16,807 bases of DNA from Anaerolineales bacterium UBA1429 (lineage in GTDB: Bacteria; Chloroflexota; Anaerolineae; UBA1429). The stretch lies in contig DCTX01000068.1 of NCBI GenBank assembly GCA_002329325.1, positions 1-16,807 on the forward strand, read 5' to 3'. Made by a program: the position numbers and the translations under genes. Positions 6,656 through 13,907 of this stretch are shown piece after piece. Under the pieces are notes generated by a model. That model worked only from the letters and a program-made list of their open reading frames with translations, had not been told where the DNA came from and ran no database searches. The stretch's first letter is position 1, and every line of letters begins with the position of its first letter.

Positions 6656-8692
6656 ATGCAGCAATCGAAGCATACTCGCCGAGAATTCCTGCGCCTCACC
6701 GGTCTTTCTGCGGCCAGCCTGGCCCTCGCAGCCTGCGCTGGGGAGCCCCAAACGGTGGAAAAGATCGTCAAAGAGACGATCGTCGTAGAAAAGGAGGTGG
6801 AGAAACAAGTCACCGTCCTGGTGGAGAAGGAGGTGGTCAAGGAGCCTCCCACGCCGATACCCACCAAGTACAAGGAATCGCCCCTGCTGGCCGAGCGCGT
6901 GGCCCGGGGCGAACTGCCGAACGTGGATGAGCGGCTGCCCGAGGAGCCTCGCGTCTGCGAGGTGATCGAAGAGGTCGGCGCCTACGGCGGCACCATCACC
7001 GTCTCCAGCCTGAGCTCCGGATTGTTTGGCGGCGACGCAGGAAGCGGCCGCGTCATGGATTGCCCCAACTGGCTGCGCATCTCCCGCGATATCACGGGCG
7101 CAGTCCCCCACATCCTCAAAGACTGGGAGGTCAGCGAGGACTACACCGAGGTGACCTGCTACATGCGCAAAGGCATGAAATGGTCTGACGGCGCCCCGCT
7201 CACCTCGACCGACATCCAGTTCTGGTACGAGGACGTCCTCAGCAACACCGAGGTCACGCCGCTGGCCCACGAGTGGTTCCGCTGGGGCGGCGAGATGATG
7301 AAGCTCACCTTGCTGGACGACTATGCCTTCAAGCTGACCTTTGCCCAGCCGCACCCGTCCTTCGTCATCGTGTGCATGGCCCATCTCTACGGCTTCTGGG
7401 GCAACCAGACCTTTGTGCCGGCCCACTATCTGAAGCAGTTCCACATCCGGTACAACGACAAGGCCAACGATCTCGCCAAGGAGAAGGGGTTCGACTTTTG
7501 GTACCAGCTCCTGGGGCGCGAGATGAACCGGGCCCAGAGCATCGAGCGTCCTCGCCTGGAGACCTATGTGCCGCTGCGTGACACGCCGCAGATGACCTTC
7601 TTTGAGCGCAACGCCTACTATCACGCCGTGGATCCCGAGGGCCAACAACTGCCCTACATCGACAAGATGAACGTGGATCGCTGCGCCGATCTCTCCATCA
7701 TGGATGCCAAAGTGGCGGGCGGCACCTACGACTTTGCCGCCCAGGAGCTGCGCATCCTGTTCTACACCACGTATGCCGATGCGGCGATGCAATCCAACGC
7801 GCGCATGCTGCTCTGGCCCTCGGGCAAGGGCGGCGAGGTGGTCTACAACGTCAACATGAACTGGCCCGATGAAGAGTGGCGCCAGGTCTTTTCGGACGAC
7901 CGCTTCCGCCATGCCCTCTCGCTGGCCATCAACCGGGCGGATATCAACAACGTCATCTACTTTGGCAACGCCGCCGAGACCCAGATGACCGTGATCCCGG
8001 TCTCGCGTCACTACCGGCCCGAGTTCGCGCAGGCCTACGCCTCGTTCGACCTGGACCAGGCCAACGCCCTGCTGGACGACCTGGGGCTGGAGTGGAACGC
8101 CGCCCATACCCATCGCCTCTGGCCGGTGAGCCAGCAGCCGATCATTATCGCCTGGGACCTGGTGGAGACGGAGACCCCCAAGGGGCCTATCACCGAGCTG
8201 GTGACGGAATACTGGAAGGCCATCGGCATCGAGATCCAGTGGAAGTCCGTCACCCGCACCCTGTTGACGCAAAAGATCGTCGCCAACGAGGAGCCCATGT
8301 CCCTGTGGCATGGCGATGAGACGGCCGACACGCTGTTCCTGCGGCGCTCTTACTCCTTCTTGCCTTACGAGGGGGACGAGAGCACCTGGGGCATCCTGTG
8401 GGGGCGCTGGTGGAACACCGGCGGCGACCAGGGCGAAGAGCCGCCAGAGATGATCAAGCAGCTCTTCGAATGGCAGGAGGAGTACAACATCACCGATTCG
8501 AACGAGCCTGCCCGCAAGGTGCTGGAGAGCCAGGCGGAACACGTCTGGACGATCGGCACGGTGGGCATGGCGCCGCACCCGCTGTTTGTGCGCAACAACC
8601 TGCGCAACGTAACGGAAGGGGGCGGTTTCTGGACCTGGGATAGCCTCTGGGCCTACCCCGAGTTCCCAGAGCAGTGGTTCTTTAAAGAGTAA
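6656..8692 (+). CDS. ABC transporter solute-binding lipoprotein, family 5 (peptide/oligosaccharide type)
   Basis: A 678-residue extracytoplasmic binding protein. The N-terminus carries a Tat-like TRREFL (8-13), a hydrophobic segment and the lipobox LAAC with Cys27, so it is probably exported folded and lipid-anchored. Residues 31-69 form a Val/Glu/Lys-rich linker. The SBP_bac_5 domain follows, with CYMRKGMKWSDGAPLTSTDI (168-187) as the clearest family motif. At 678 residues it is longer than the usual 500-600. ATG 6656 is chosen over the in-frame TTG at 6641 because GGAGG lies 6 nt ahead and the Tat motif then sits near the N-terminus. No permease or ATPase genes adjoin it. The family transports peptides, nickel or oligosaccharides; a sugar ligand is inferred from the flanking glycosidases. 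Confidence 0.92.
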   Translation: MQQSKHTRREFLRLTGLSAASLALAACAGEPQTVEKIVKETIVVEKEVEKQVTVLVEKEVVKEPPTPIPTKYKESPLLAERVARGELPNVDERLPEEPRVCEVIEEVGAYGGTITVSSLSSGLFGGDAGSGRVMDCPNWLRISRDITGAVPHILKDWEVSEDYTEVTCYMRKGMKWSDGAPLTSTDIQFWYEDVLSNTEVTPLAHEWFRWGGEMMKLTLLDDYAFKLTFAQPHPSFVIVCMAHLYGFWGNQTFVPAHYLKQFHIRYNDKANDLAKEKGFDFWYQLLGREMNRAQSIERPRLETYVPLRDTPQMTFFERNAYYHAVDPEGQQLPYIDKMNVDRCADLSIMDAKVAGGTYDFAAQELRILFYTTYADAAMQSNARMLLWPSGKGGEVVYNVNMNWPDEEWRQVFSDDRFRHALSLAINRADINNVIYFGNAAETQMTVIPVSRHYRPEFAQAYASFDLDQANALLDDLGLEWNAAHTHRLWPVSQQPIIIAWDLVETETPKGPITELVTEYWKAIGIEIQWKSVTRTLLTQKIVANEEPMSLWHGDETADTLFLRRSYSFLPYEGDESTWGILWGRWWNTGGDQGEEPPEMIKQLFEWQEEYNITDSNEPARKVLESQAEHVWTIGTVGMAPHPLFVRNNLRNVTEGGGFWTWDSLWAYPEFPEQWFFKE

Positions 8693-8794
8693 GGGCAGAG
8701 CGCGATGTGTAGATGGCGGCTCTCGCTCGGGCTGTGGACGGCTCGAGCGAGAGCCCTGTAGGCCCATTCACCCTGAGGTAAGGGCTCTCTGCCC
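8693..8794 (+). terminator. Nested stem-loops after the binding-protein gene
   Basis: A perfect 12-bp stem (8718-8729 with 8744-8755) sits inside an outer 8-bp stem (8693-8700 with 8787-8794) that starts on the base after the TAA. No U tract follows, so it may be a Rho-type or RNA-stabilising structure rather than a classic intrinsic terminator. The bases 8749-8757 can pair alternatively with 8781-8789. Confidence 0.5.
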
Positions 8795-8804
8795 CCGAAT
8801 TCCC

Positions 8805-8833
8805 TTGACGCCGCATACTGCCCACGATACCAT
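8805..8833 (+). promoter_or_regulatory. Promoter of the first GH4 gene
   Basis: TTGACG (8805-8810), a 17-nt spacer and TACCAT (8828-8833) lie about 85 bp before the GH4 ATG. GCCCA (8820-8824) and TGGGC (8836-8840) form a short inverted repeat around the -10, a possible operator. The -10 context CGATACCAT equals that of the GH-A glycosidase promoter. Confidence 0.6.
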
Positions 8834-8916
8834 TATGGGCGCACCGCAACTGCCCGGGCGGCCATGCGGGTGGTGGCCGCCGTCGGCCCAACCATTCTCA
8901 CCCAAAGGAGTGTGAC

Positions 8917-10212
8917 ATGGCGAAACTGGTTCTCCTTGGCGGGGGCAGCCCCTTTACCCCCTCCATTTTTCAGACCGTCCTGGAGCACAAGGAGGTCCTC
9001 TCGGGCAGCGAGCTCTGCCTGATGGACCTGAACGACGAGCGCTTGCCCCAGCTCAAGAAGCTGGGCGAGGTGATGGCAGCGCGAAACGATATGCAACTCC
9101 CCATCACCACCACCACCGACATCCGCACGGCCCTGGAGGGCGCCGACTTTGTCTTTCCCGGCTACCGCGTGGGGGGCATCGAGGCCATGCGCCAGGATTT
9201 CATCATCCCCACGCGCCACGGCATCTGCGGCGACGAGACCGCGGGCCCTGGCGGCACCTTTATGGCCCAATGCACCATCCCGGCCACGCTGCGCTACTGC
9301 CGCCTGATCGAGGAGATCTGCCCGGACGCCTGGGCCATCAGCTATGTGAACCCCACCAACTTTGTGGCCGACGCGGTGCGCCGCGAGACGGCGGTGAACT
9401 TTATCGCCATCTGCGATTGTTGGCCCGGCTTTCGCAGCAGCCTGGCCCGCATCCTGGGCGTGGAGGACAAGGACCTCACCGCCAGGGCCATGGGCGTCAA
9501 CCACCTGACGTGGCTCACCCAGGTGGCCGTCAACGGCCAGGATGTCTACCCCATGCTGCGCGAGCGCGCCAAGACCTTCCGCCCCGACCAGCGCGAGTGG
9601 TCGGACGAGTGGGCCTTCTCCATGCGCATCCTCGACGCCTATGGCTACCTGCTGGTGTGCCCCAGCCATCCGCGCATGTACTGGGAGCACGATGCCACCA
9701 TGGCCAAGCGCCGCGACCGCTGGGAAGACCCCACCATCGGGGGCCGCACCCAGAGCATGATCGAGGGCTGGAAGTTTGTGGATGAGATGATCGCCGGCGC
9801 GCCCTATGACGAGACCCGCCCGCACCTGGCGATGCACCACCCGCGCCATGCCATCGGCATCGCCGTCAGCATCCTGGCCAATGAGGGCCGTGAGTGGGGC
9901 GGCATGAACTATCCCAACCGGGGCTCCATCTTTAACCTGCCCGCCGACGCCATCGTCGAGGGCAGTTGCATCGTGGGCGCAGCCGGCCCGATCCCTCTGG
10001 CCCTGGGCGAGCTTCCCAAGCCGATGCTGGGCCTGATCCAGCACATCCTCAACTGGCAGGAACTGACGGTGGACGCCGCCCTGAGCGGCGACAGGGGCGT
10101 GCTCTATCAGGCGTTGATGGCCTCGCCTTACGTGCACAACATGCTGGCCGCCAAAGAGGTCATGGATGAGCTGCTGGCCGCCCATGCGGACTATATGCCC
10201 CAGTTCAAGTAG
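8917..10212 (+). CDS. Family GH4 NAD-dependent glycosidase, specificity unresolved
   Basis: A 431-residue cytosolic enzyme. GH4 enzymes hydrolyse glycosides by oxidising C3 with NAD and using a divalent metal held by a Cys and a His. Seen here: the Rossmann glycine motif LGGGSPFTPSI (7-17), Asp37 at the end of strand 2, GDETAGPGGTF (105-115), SYVNPTN (142-148), Cys166 in AICDCW as the likely metal Cys, and GVNH with His196. The residue after the metal Cys is Asp; CD-type motifs are known in 6-phospho-alpha-glucosidases, CN in 6-phospho-beta-glucosidases and CH in alpha-galactosidases, but the rest of CDCW matches none of them. AAAGGAG lies 6 nt before the ATG. It probably shares a transcript with the NagB-like gene 95 bp downstream. 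Family is certain, substrate is not. Confidence 0.9.
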   Translation: MAKLVLLGGGSPFTPSIFQTVLEHKEVLSGSELCLMDLNDERLPQLKKLGEVMAARNDMQLPITTTTDIRTALEGADFVFPGYRVGGIEAMRQDFIIPTRHGICGDETAGPGGTFMAQCTIPATLRYCRLIEEICPDAWAISYVNPTNFVADAVRRETAVNFIAICDCWPGFRSSLARILGVEDKDLTARAMGVNHLTWLTQVAVNGQDVYPMLRERAKTFRPDQREWSDEWAFSMRILDAYGYLLVCPSHPRMYWEHDATMAKRRDRWEDPTIGGRTQSMIEGWKFVDEMIAGAPYDETRPHLAMHHPRHAIGIAVSILANEGREWGGMNYPNRGSIFNLPADAIVEGSCIVGAAGPIPLALGELPKPMLGLIQHILNWQELTVDAALSGDRGVLYQALMASPYVHNMLAAKEVMDELLAAHADYMPQFK

Positions 10213-10242
10213 CGCCGAGGGCTAGCGAATCGCGAACGCTGC

Positions 10243-10286
10243 GGGGCAGGCCCGGCCGCGAGGGACTCTCGCATGGGGCCTGCCCC
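10243..10286 (+). other. Intercistronic stem-loop between GH4 and NagB-like genes
   Basis: A perfect 11-bp stem (10243-10253 with 10276-10286) encloses an inner 5-bp stem (10258-10262 with 10268-10272). There is no U tract and I see no promoter in the 95-bp gap, so RNA processing or differential stability within one transcript is more likely than full termination. Confidence 0.5.
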
Positions 10287-10307
10287 CCATCACGAAAGGA
10301 GTCGGCT

Positions 10308-11192
10308 ATGACGGAGAGACGCTTCCGGGGGATCGTGCGCACGGTGACTCTGAGCCGCGAAGACATGACGTTGCTGCTGGGGATGCCCGTGGACGAGATG
10401 GACGCCTGGAGTCCCGTGAACGTCCGGGTATTCGAGACCTGGCCCCCCGTGATGGAGGCCATGGCGCGCATCATGGTGGATCAGATCATCGCCAACAACG
10501 CCCAGGGCAAGATCACCACCCTGATCCTGCCCGTAGGCCCTGTGGACCAGTACCCCATCGCCGCCGAGATCTCGAACCGAGAGCGTGTGAGCTGGAAGAA
10601 TGTCTGGACGTTCAACATGGACGAGTACCTGGATTGGGAGGGGCGCCCGATCCCCGAGGATCACCCCATGAGTTTCCATGGGGCCATGAAGCGCCATCTC
10701 TTTGATCTTCTCGACGAGGAGCTGCGCATCCCCGAGGAGCAGCGCTGGTTCCCCGATCCCTTTGCGCCCGACGCCATTGACGCCAAGATCGACGAGCTCA
10801 CCGGCGGTCAGGGCGTGGATATCTGCTTTGGCGGCATCGGCGAGCACGGGCACATCGCCTTTAACGAATCGCCCGACCTGATGGCCCACTATGCCCATCT
10901 GACGCCGGAGGAGTTCAAGAACTCCAAGACGCGGGTGTTGCCCCTCAATCCCGAGACCCTGGTGCGCGCCCTGCGCAACCCCCTCTATACCCTCTGCCCG
11001 CCCATGGCGGTGACCCTGGGCATGCGGGTGCTGCTGGGCGCCAAGCGGATCGTGCTCTCGACCTCGGGCGTGATCGCCAGGATCGCGGCCATGCACCCGC
11101 CCAGCATGGATTACCCGGTGACCTATATCCAGGAGCACGCCAACGCCAAGAAGACGGTCACACTGCTGATGGGCAAACACCGGCCCATGTAG
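10308..11192 (+). CDS. Divergent NagB-like sugar isomerase/deaminase-family protein
   Basis: A 294-residue protein of the glucosamine-6-phosphate deaminase (NagB) fold. Recognisable landmarks are FNMDEYLDW (102-110; Asp105 matches the catalytic Asp72 of E. coli NagB) and FGGIGEHGHIAFNES (174-188; His182 and Glu187 match His143 and Glu148). His180 replaces the ring-opening Asp141. The phosphate loop, PTGGTP in NagB, reads PVGPVD here (75-80), and the LGSQK motif containing Lys208 reads LSTSG (250-254). Arg209 probably keeps Arg172. It is therefore probably not a standard deaminase and may act on another or an unphosphorylated sugar, perhaps a product of the GH4 enzyme before it. AAAGGAG precedes the ATG by 8 nt. 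The stop is followed by a convergent permease gene. Confidence 0.85.
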   Translation: MTERRFRGIVRTVTLSREDMTLLLGMPVDEMDAWSPVNVRVFETWPPVMEAMARIMVDQIIANNAQGKITTLILPVGPVDQYPIAAEISNRERVSWKNVWTFNMDEYLDWEGRPIPEDHPMSFHGAMKRHLFDLLDEELRIPEEQRWFPDPFAPDAIDAKIDELTGGQGVDICFGGIGEHGHIAFNESPDLMAHYAHLTPEEFKNSKTRVLPLNPETLVRALRNPLYTLCPPMAVTLGMRVLLGAKRIVLSTSGVIARIAAMHPPSMDYPVTYIQEHANAKKTVTLLMGKHRPM

Positions 11193-11215
11193 GCCCGGTA
11201 GAACAGAGCGGTCGC

Positions 11216-11245
11216 AGGGAGGGCAGCCGCGCGGCTGGCCTCCCT
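11216..11245. terminator. Hairpin between convergent NagB-like and permease genes
   Basis: AGGGAGG (11216-11222) pairs with CCTCCCT (11239-11245), and inside it CAGCCG pairs with CGGCTG (11224-11229 with 11232-11237) after a G-G mismatch. Its edge touches the permease stop codon (TGA on the minus strand at 11245-11247). It could end transcription in both directions; there is no U tract. Confidence 0.5.
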
Positions 11246-12714
11246 CACTCGCCTGTCGCCGCCGCCCTCTCCGCCCGCCGCTCACGGCGATTGACCAGGC
11301 CCAGCGCCAGGGCCAGCGCCGTCAGCGCCCCCGCCACGTAGGCCAGCAGCAGCCCCCCACGGGCCCCGTCAGACCAGGCACCGTAGAGCAGGCCTGCCAG
11401 GGCGCTGAACAGCGCCACCCAGCCCACATAGACCCAGGTGCGCAGCTTGCCGATCACGCTGGTCGTGATCAGGATGCTCTGCAGGCTCAGCTCCGGGTCC
11501 GACATGAGGTAGGCCAGCAGCGGGCCCCGGTGCATCCCCAGCCCCAGGAACATGTTGGCGATGGGCACCTCCACCAGGGTGGGAAAGTACATGAACACGC
11601 CAAAGAGCACGCCCACCAGGTTCGCCAGCAAGGTATTGCGCCCGGCCAGGGCCTGGATCCACTCGGAGCGGATCAGCCCGCGCACCACGCCCACGGCGAA
11701 TACCCCCACGATCAGCAAGGGAAAGATCTGCCGCACAAAGCGCCAGGTCTCCCAAAGCCACTCCTGCAGCTCGTAGGGCTCAAAGCGGCGAGCCACGGCC
11801 CAGAGCGCCGCCATCAGCCCAGCGACGGCCGCCACGCGCCCCGTCAGGACCAGCCGGGCCCCGTCCGCCACGGGCTCCAGCCTGATGGCGGCCAACAGCA
11901 GCGTCGCCGCCGCCAGGCCCAGGCTCGCCCAGGTCCACCGGTTGGCGCCCTCGTCCACGTGGCTCAGGCCCAGCCAGGCCGAGAGGCCGATCAGCGCCAG
12001 CATCCCGATCAGCAGGGCGCCCTGCACGCTGACCCCCTCCTGCCCCAGGCTGACATCGTGGGGCACCAGCAGGTCCAGCGAACGCTGCAGCCCCTCCAAC
12101 CCGGCGACGGGCAAGGTCGCCTCGGCCCACGGGCCGGAGAGCAGCCCGATCTGCAGGGTGCCCGCCAACAGCAGGGCCAACAGAAGCAGCAAAAAGAGCG
12201 CCGTCCGGCCCGGCAGCCGGGCGCTGCTGCCAAAGGCATCGGCTGCCTCTGCGGCGTGGGCGCGGTCCTGGCGGCTAAAGAGCAGCGCCATGATCAGGCC
12301 GATGCCGACGCCAAAGAGGAGCGAAAGGAGCAGACGCGCCAGGGCGATATCCATGCCCAGGGCCACGCCGGTATACGAGAGGGCCAGGATGTTGATGGCG
12401 GGCCCCACAAAGAGGAAGGTGATGGCCGGACCGATGCCCGCGCCCCGCTTGTAGATGCCCGCAAAGAGGGGCATGATGGTGCAAGAGCACACCGCCAGGA
12501 CGAATCCACCCAGGGCCGCCGCCGGATACGAGACCCACTTGGGCGCGCTGCGCCCCAGATAGCGGGTGACCGCCTCGCGGGGCACCAGGGCGGTGAGCGC
12601 CCCGGCGACGAAGAACGCGGGCAGCAGACACAGCAAAACGTGGGCCGCCAGATAGGCGGCCAGGCTCCCCAATCCCCCCTGCAGCAACCCCAGCAACGTG
12701 GCCCAGATGGACAT
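11245..12714 (-). CDS. Putative permease, ArsP / DUF318 (YraQ-like) family
   Basis: A 489-residue integral membrane protein in this gene model. The N-terminal half has AVCSCTIMPLFAGIYKRGAG (74-93) with the Cys76-Ser-Cys78 pair and FLFVGPAIN (100-108), the hallmark of DUF318/ArsP permeases; the C-terminal half has the second signature FMYFPTLVEVPIANMFLGLG (374-393). Known relatives include the ArsP exporter of trivalent organoarsenicals, but most members have no known substrate. It is longer than usual (about 300-350 residues) because extra hydrophobic segments (about 170-310) lie between the halves. The frame extends to ATG 12753, but ATG 12714 is chosen: GAGAGGGG lies 4 nt upstream, and the promoter at 12768-12795 would start RNA only about 8 nt before the longer ATG. 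Confidence 0.85.
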   Translation of the reverse strand: MSIWATLLGLLQGGLGSLAAYLAAHVLLCLLPAFFVAGALTALVPREAVTRYLGRSAPKWVSYPAAALGGFVLAVCSCTIMPLFAGIYKRGAGIGPAITFLFVGPAINILALSYTGVALGMDIALARLLLSLLFGVGIGLIMALLFSRQDRAHAAEAADAFGSSARLPGRTALFLLLLLALLLAGTLQIGLLSGPWAEATLPVAGLEGLQRSLDLLVPHDVSLGQEGVSVQGALLIGMLALIGLSAWLGLSHVDEGANRWTWASLGLAAATLLLAAIRLEPVADGARLVLTGRVAAVAGLMAALWAVARRFEPYELQEWLWETWRFVRQIFPLLIVGVFAVGVVRGLIRSEWIQALAGRNTLLANLVGVLFGVFMYFPTLVEVPIANMFLGLGMHRGPLLAYLMSDPELSLQSILITTSVIGKLRTWVYVGWVALFSALAGLLYGAWSDGARGGLLLAYVAGALTALALALGLVNRRERRAERAAATGE

Positions 12715-12753
12715 AGGTCCCCTCTCTGCCGGCGCAGTCTCCCGCGCAGACAT

Positions 12754-12769
12754 ATTCAGCTTTCTGAAT
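12754..12769. promoter_or_regulatory. Inverted-repeat operator candidate over the permease -10 box
   Basis: ATTCAG-CTTT-CTGAAT is a perfect 6-4-6 inverted repeat in an A/T-rich island within very G/C-rich DNA. It overlaps the -10 (12773-12768) and the expected start point of the permease promoter, the usual position for a repressor site. An ArsR/SmtB-type metal sensor would be a natural partner, but no regulator gene is in the window. Confidence 0.55.
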
Positions 12770-12795
12770 TATAGGCCGCGGGCAGCGGGTGTCAA
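12768..12795 (-). promoter_or_regulatory. Perfect-consensus promoter of the permease
   Basis: On the minus strand, TTGACA (12795-12790), 16 nt, then TATAAT (12773-12768): both hexamers are exact consensus. A promoter this strong in front of a membrane permease suggests it is normally repressed, in keeping with the inverted repeat over its -10. Confidence 0.8.
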
Positions 12796-12819
12796 TCGCC
12801 GCCCTGCGCCCTGTGACGC

Positions 12820-12848
12820 TTGCAGCGCTCGGTGAGAGGGCGTACACT
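12820..12848 (+). promoter_or_regulatory. Promoter of the GNAT gene
   Basis: TTGCAG (12820-12825), 17 nt and TACACT (12843-12848) lie about 40 bp before the GNAT ATG. The -35 boxes of this and the divergent permease promoter are only 24 bp apart. The -10 context CGTACACTG recurs at the nucleotidase promoter. Confidence 0.55.
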
Positions 12849-12888
12849 GATGCCGTCTCGCCCATGGTCCACCAAGGAGGGGCCCTCC

Positions 12889-13797
12889 ATGCCTGTGCAA
12901 CAACGCTTCTACGTCCCTGCCCAGGACTATATACGGGTAAGCGGGTTCCTCATCCAGCACTATCAGCCCGAAAACCGGGATGGCAACTGGATTGAGCCCG
13001 CCTGGGAATACATGCACTCCCACCCGATGCTGGAGCCGCAATGGCTGGAGCGGATCGGGATCTGGGAGGAGGCAGGCCAGATCGCGGGCATCGTGCACTA
13101 TGAGGGGAGCCTGGGCGAGGCCTTTTTCCAGTTTCACCCGGCCCACCGTGCCCTGCGGCAGGCGATGCTGGACCATGCCGAGGCCCATCTGGCCGGCCAG
13201 AGAGAATTGGACGGCAGGCGCTACATCAAGGCCTACATTAACGATTGGGACCGCGAGTTCGCCGCCCTGGCCGAGGCGCGGGGCTATGTGCGGCAGCCGC
13301 AAGAGGACCGCCCGATGTCGCGCATGGTCATCCCCGATCCCTTCCCGGCCGTCGCCGTGCCCCCCGGCTTTGAGGTCACCAGCCTGGCCGACGAGTGCGA
13401 TTGGGCCAAGGTGCACCGTGTCCTCTGGCGCGGGTTCGACCATCCGGGCGAGCCGCCGGCCGGGCAAGAGGAGCTGGATAGCCGACGGACCATGTTCGAT
13501 ACGCCCAAGGCGCGGCGCGAGCTCAAGATCGCCGTGCGCGCGCCCAGCGGCGATTTCGTCGCCTTTTGCGGCACGTTCTACGAGCCCGGCGGCCGCTTTG
13601 GCTACGTCGAGCCGGTGGCCACCGATCCGGCATTCCGGCGCCGGGGGCTGGGCCGGGCGGCGGTGATGGAGGGCGTGCGACGCTGCGGCGCCCTGGGGGC
13701 CAGGGTCGCCTACGTGGGCTCCAACCAGCCCTTCTACCTTTCGCTGGGCTTTGAGGTGCTCTACACCACCCAGTGCTGGCTCAAGCTCTTTGACTAG
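12889..13797 (+). CDS. GNAT-family N-acetyltransferase, apparent tandem GNAT
   Basis: A 302-residue protein. The C-terminal half (about 160-302) is a GNAT domain: YVEPVATDPAFRRRGLGRAA (239-258) contains strand 4 and the acetyl-CoA pyrophosphate-binding R-x-x-G-L-G-R motif, and VAYVGSNQPFYLSLGFEVL (273-291) is the usual strand 5 / FY-x-x-LGF end. The N-terminal half (about 12-148) repeats a weaker GNAT-like layout (IAGIVHYEG, YINDWDREFAALAEARGY) without an intact acetyl-CoA loop. The acceptor substrate is unknown. ATG 12889 is chosen because AAGGAGGGG precedes it by 6 nt; the frame is open further upstream to a TTG. It diverges from the permease gene. Confidence 0.88.
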   Translation: MPVQQRFYVPAQDYIRVSGFLIQHYQPENRDGNWIEPAWEYMHSHPMLEPQWLERIGIWEEAGQIAGIVHYEGSLGEAFFQFHPAHRALRQAMLDHAEAHLAGQRELDGRRYIKAYINDWDREFAALAEARGYVRQPQEDRPMSRMVIPDPFPAVAVPPGFEVTSLADECDWAKVHRVLWRGFDHPGEPPAGQEELDSRRTMFDTPKARRELKIAVRAPSGDFVAFCGTFYEPGGRFGYVEPVATDPAFRRRGLGRAAVMEGVRRCGALGARVAYVGSNQPFYLSLGFEVLYTTQCWLKLFD

Positions 13798-13803
13798 CGC
13801 CCC

Positions 13804-13859
13804 GATCTCGGCGGGCGGATCGAGATCTTGGCCCAAGGCCCCAGGGCGCGCCCTGGGGC
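13804..13859 (+). terminator. Two hairpins after the GNAT gene
   Basis: GATCTCG/CGAGATC (13804-13810 with 13821-13827) is followed by TTGG, and then by a perfect 22-bp palindrome (13838-13859) that could extrude or fold as a stem. Together they separate the GNAT gene from the nucleotidase gene, which has its own promoter. Confidence 0.5.
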
Positions 13860-13907
13860 GTCTTCTGCTGCATGGACCGATCGCGATGGGTTGGGACGCG
13901 GGATCCG

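Noticed and set aside
6494..8767. 757-codon open frame on the minus strand across the binding-protein gene
   Set aside because: It is antisense to a gene with clear signal peptide, lipobox and family motifs. Its product is rich in His, Leu, Val and Gly in the way expected from the complement of G/C-biased codons, and it has no recognisable domain.
8833..10185. 450-codon minus-strand frame over the first GH4 gene
   Set aside because: Antisense shadow of a gene with intact NAD, Cys and GVNH motifs; no ribosome site and no domain.
12715..12753. Longer permease start adding MSARETAPAERGP
   Set aside because: No Shine-Dalgarno precedes it, it would begin about 8 nt from the predicted transcript start, and the extension is not membrane-like.
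11530..12774. 414-codon plus-strand frame over the permease
   Set aside because: Composition is Gln/His/Gly/Arg-rich and of low complexity, the complement of a Leu/Ala-rich membrane protein. The permease frame has both family signatures.
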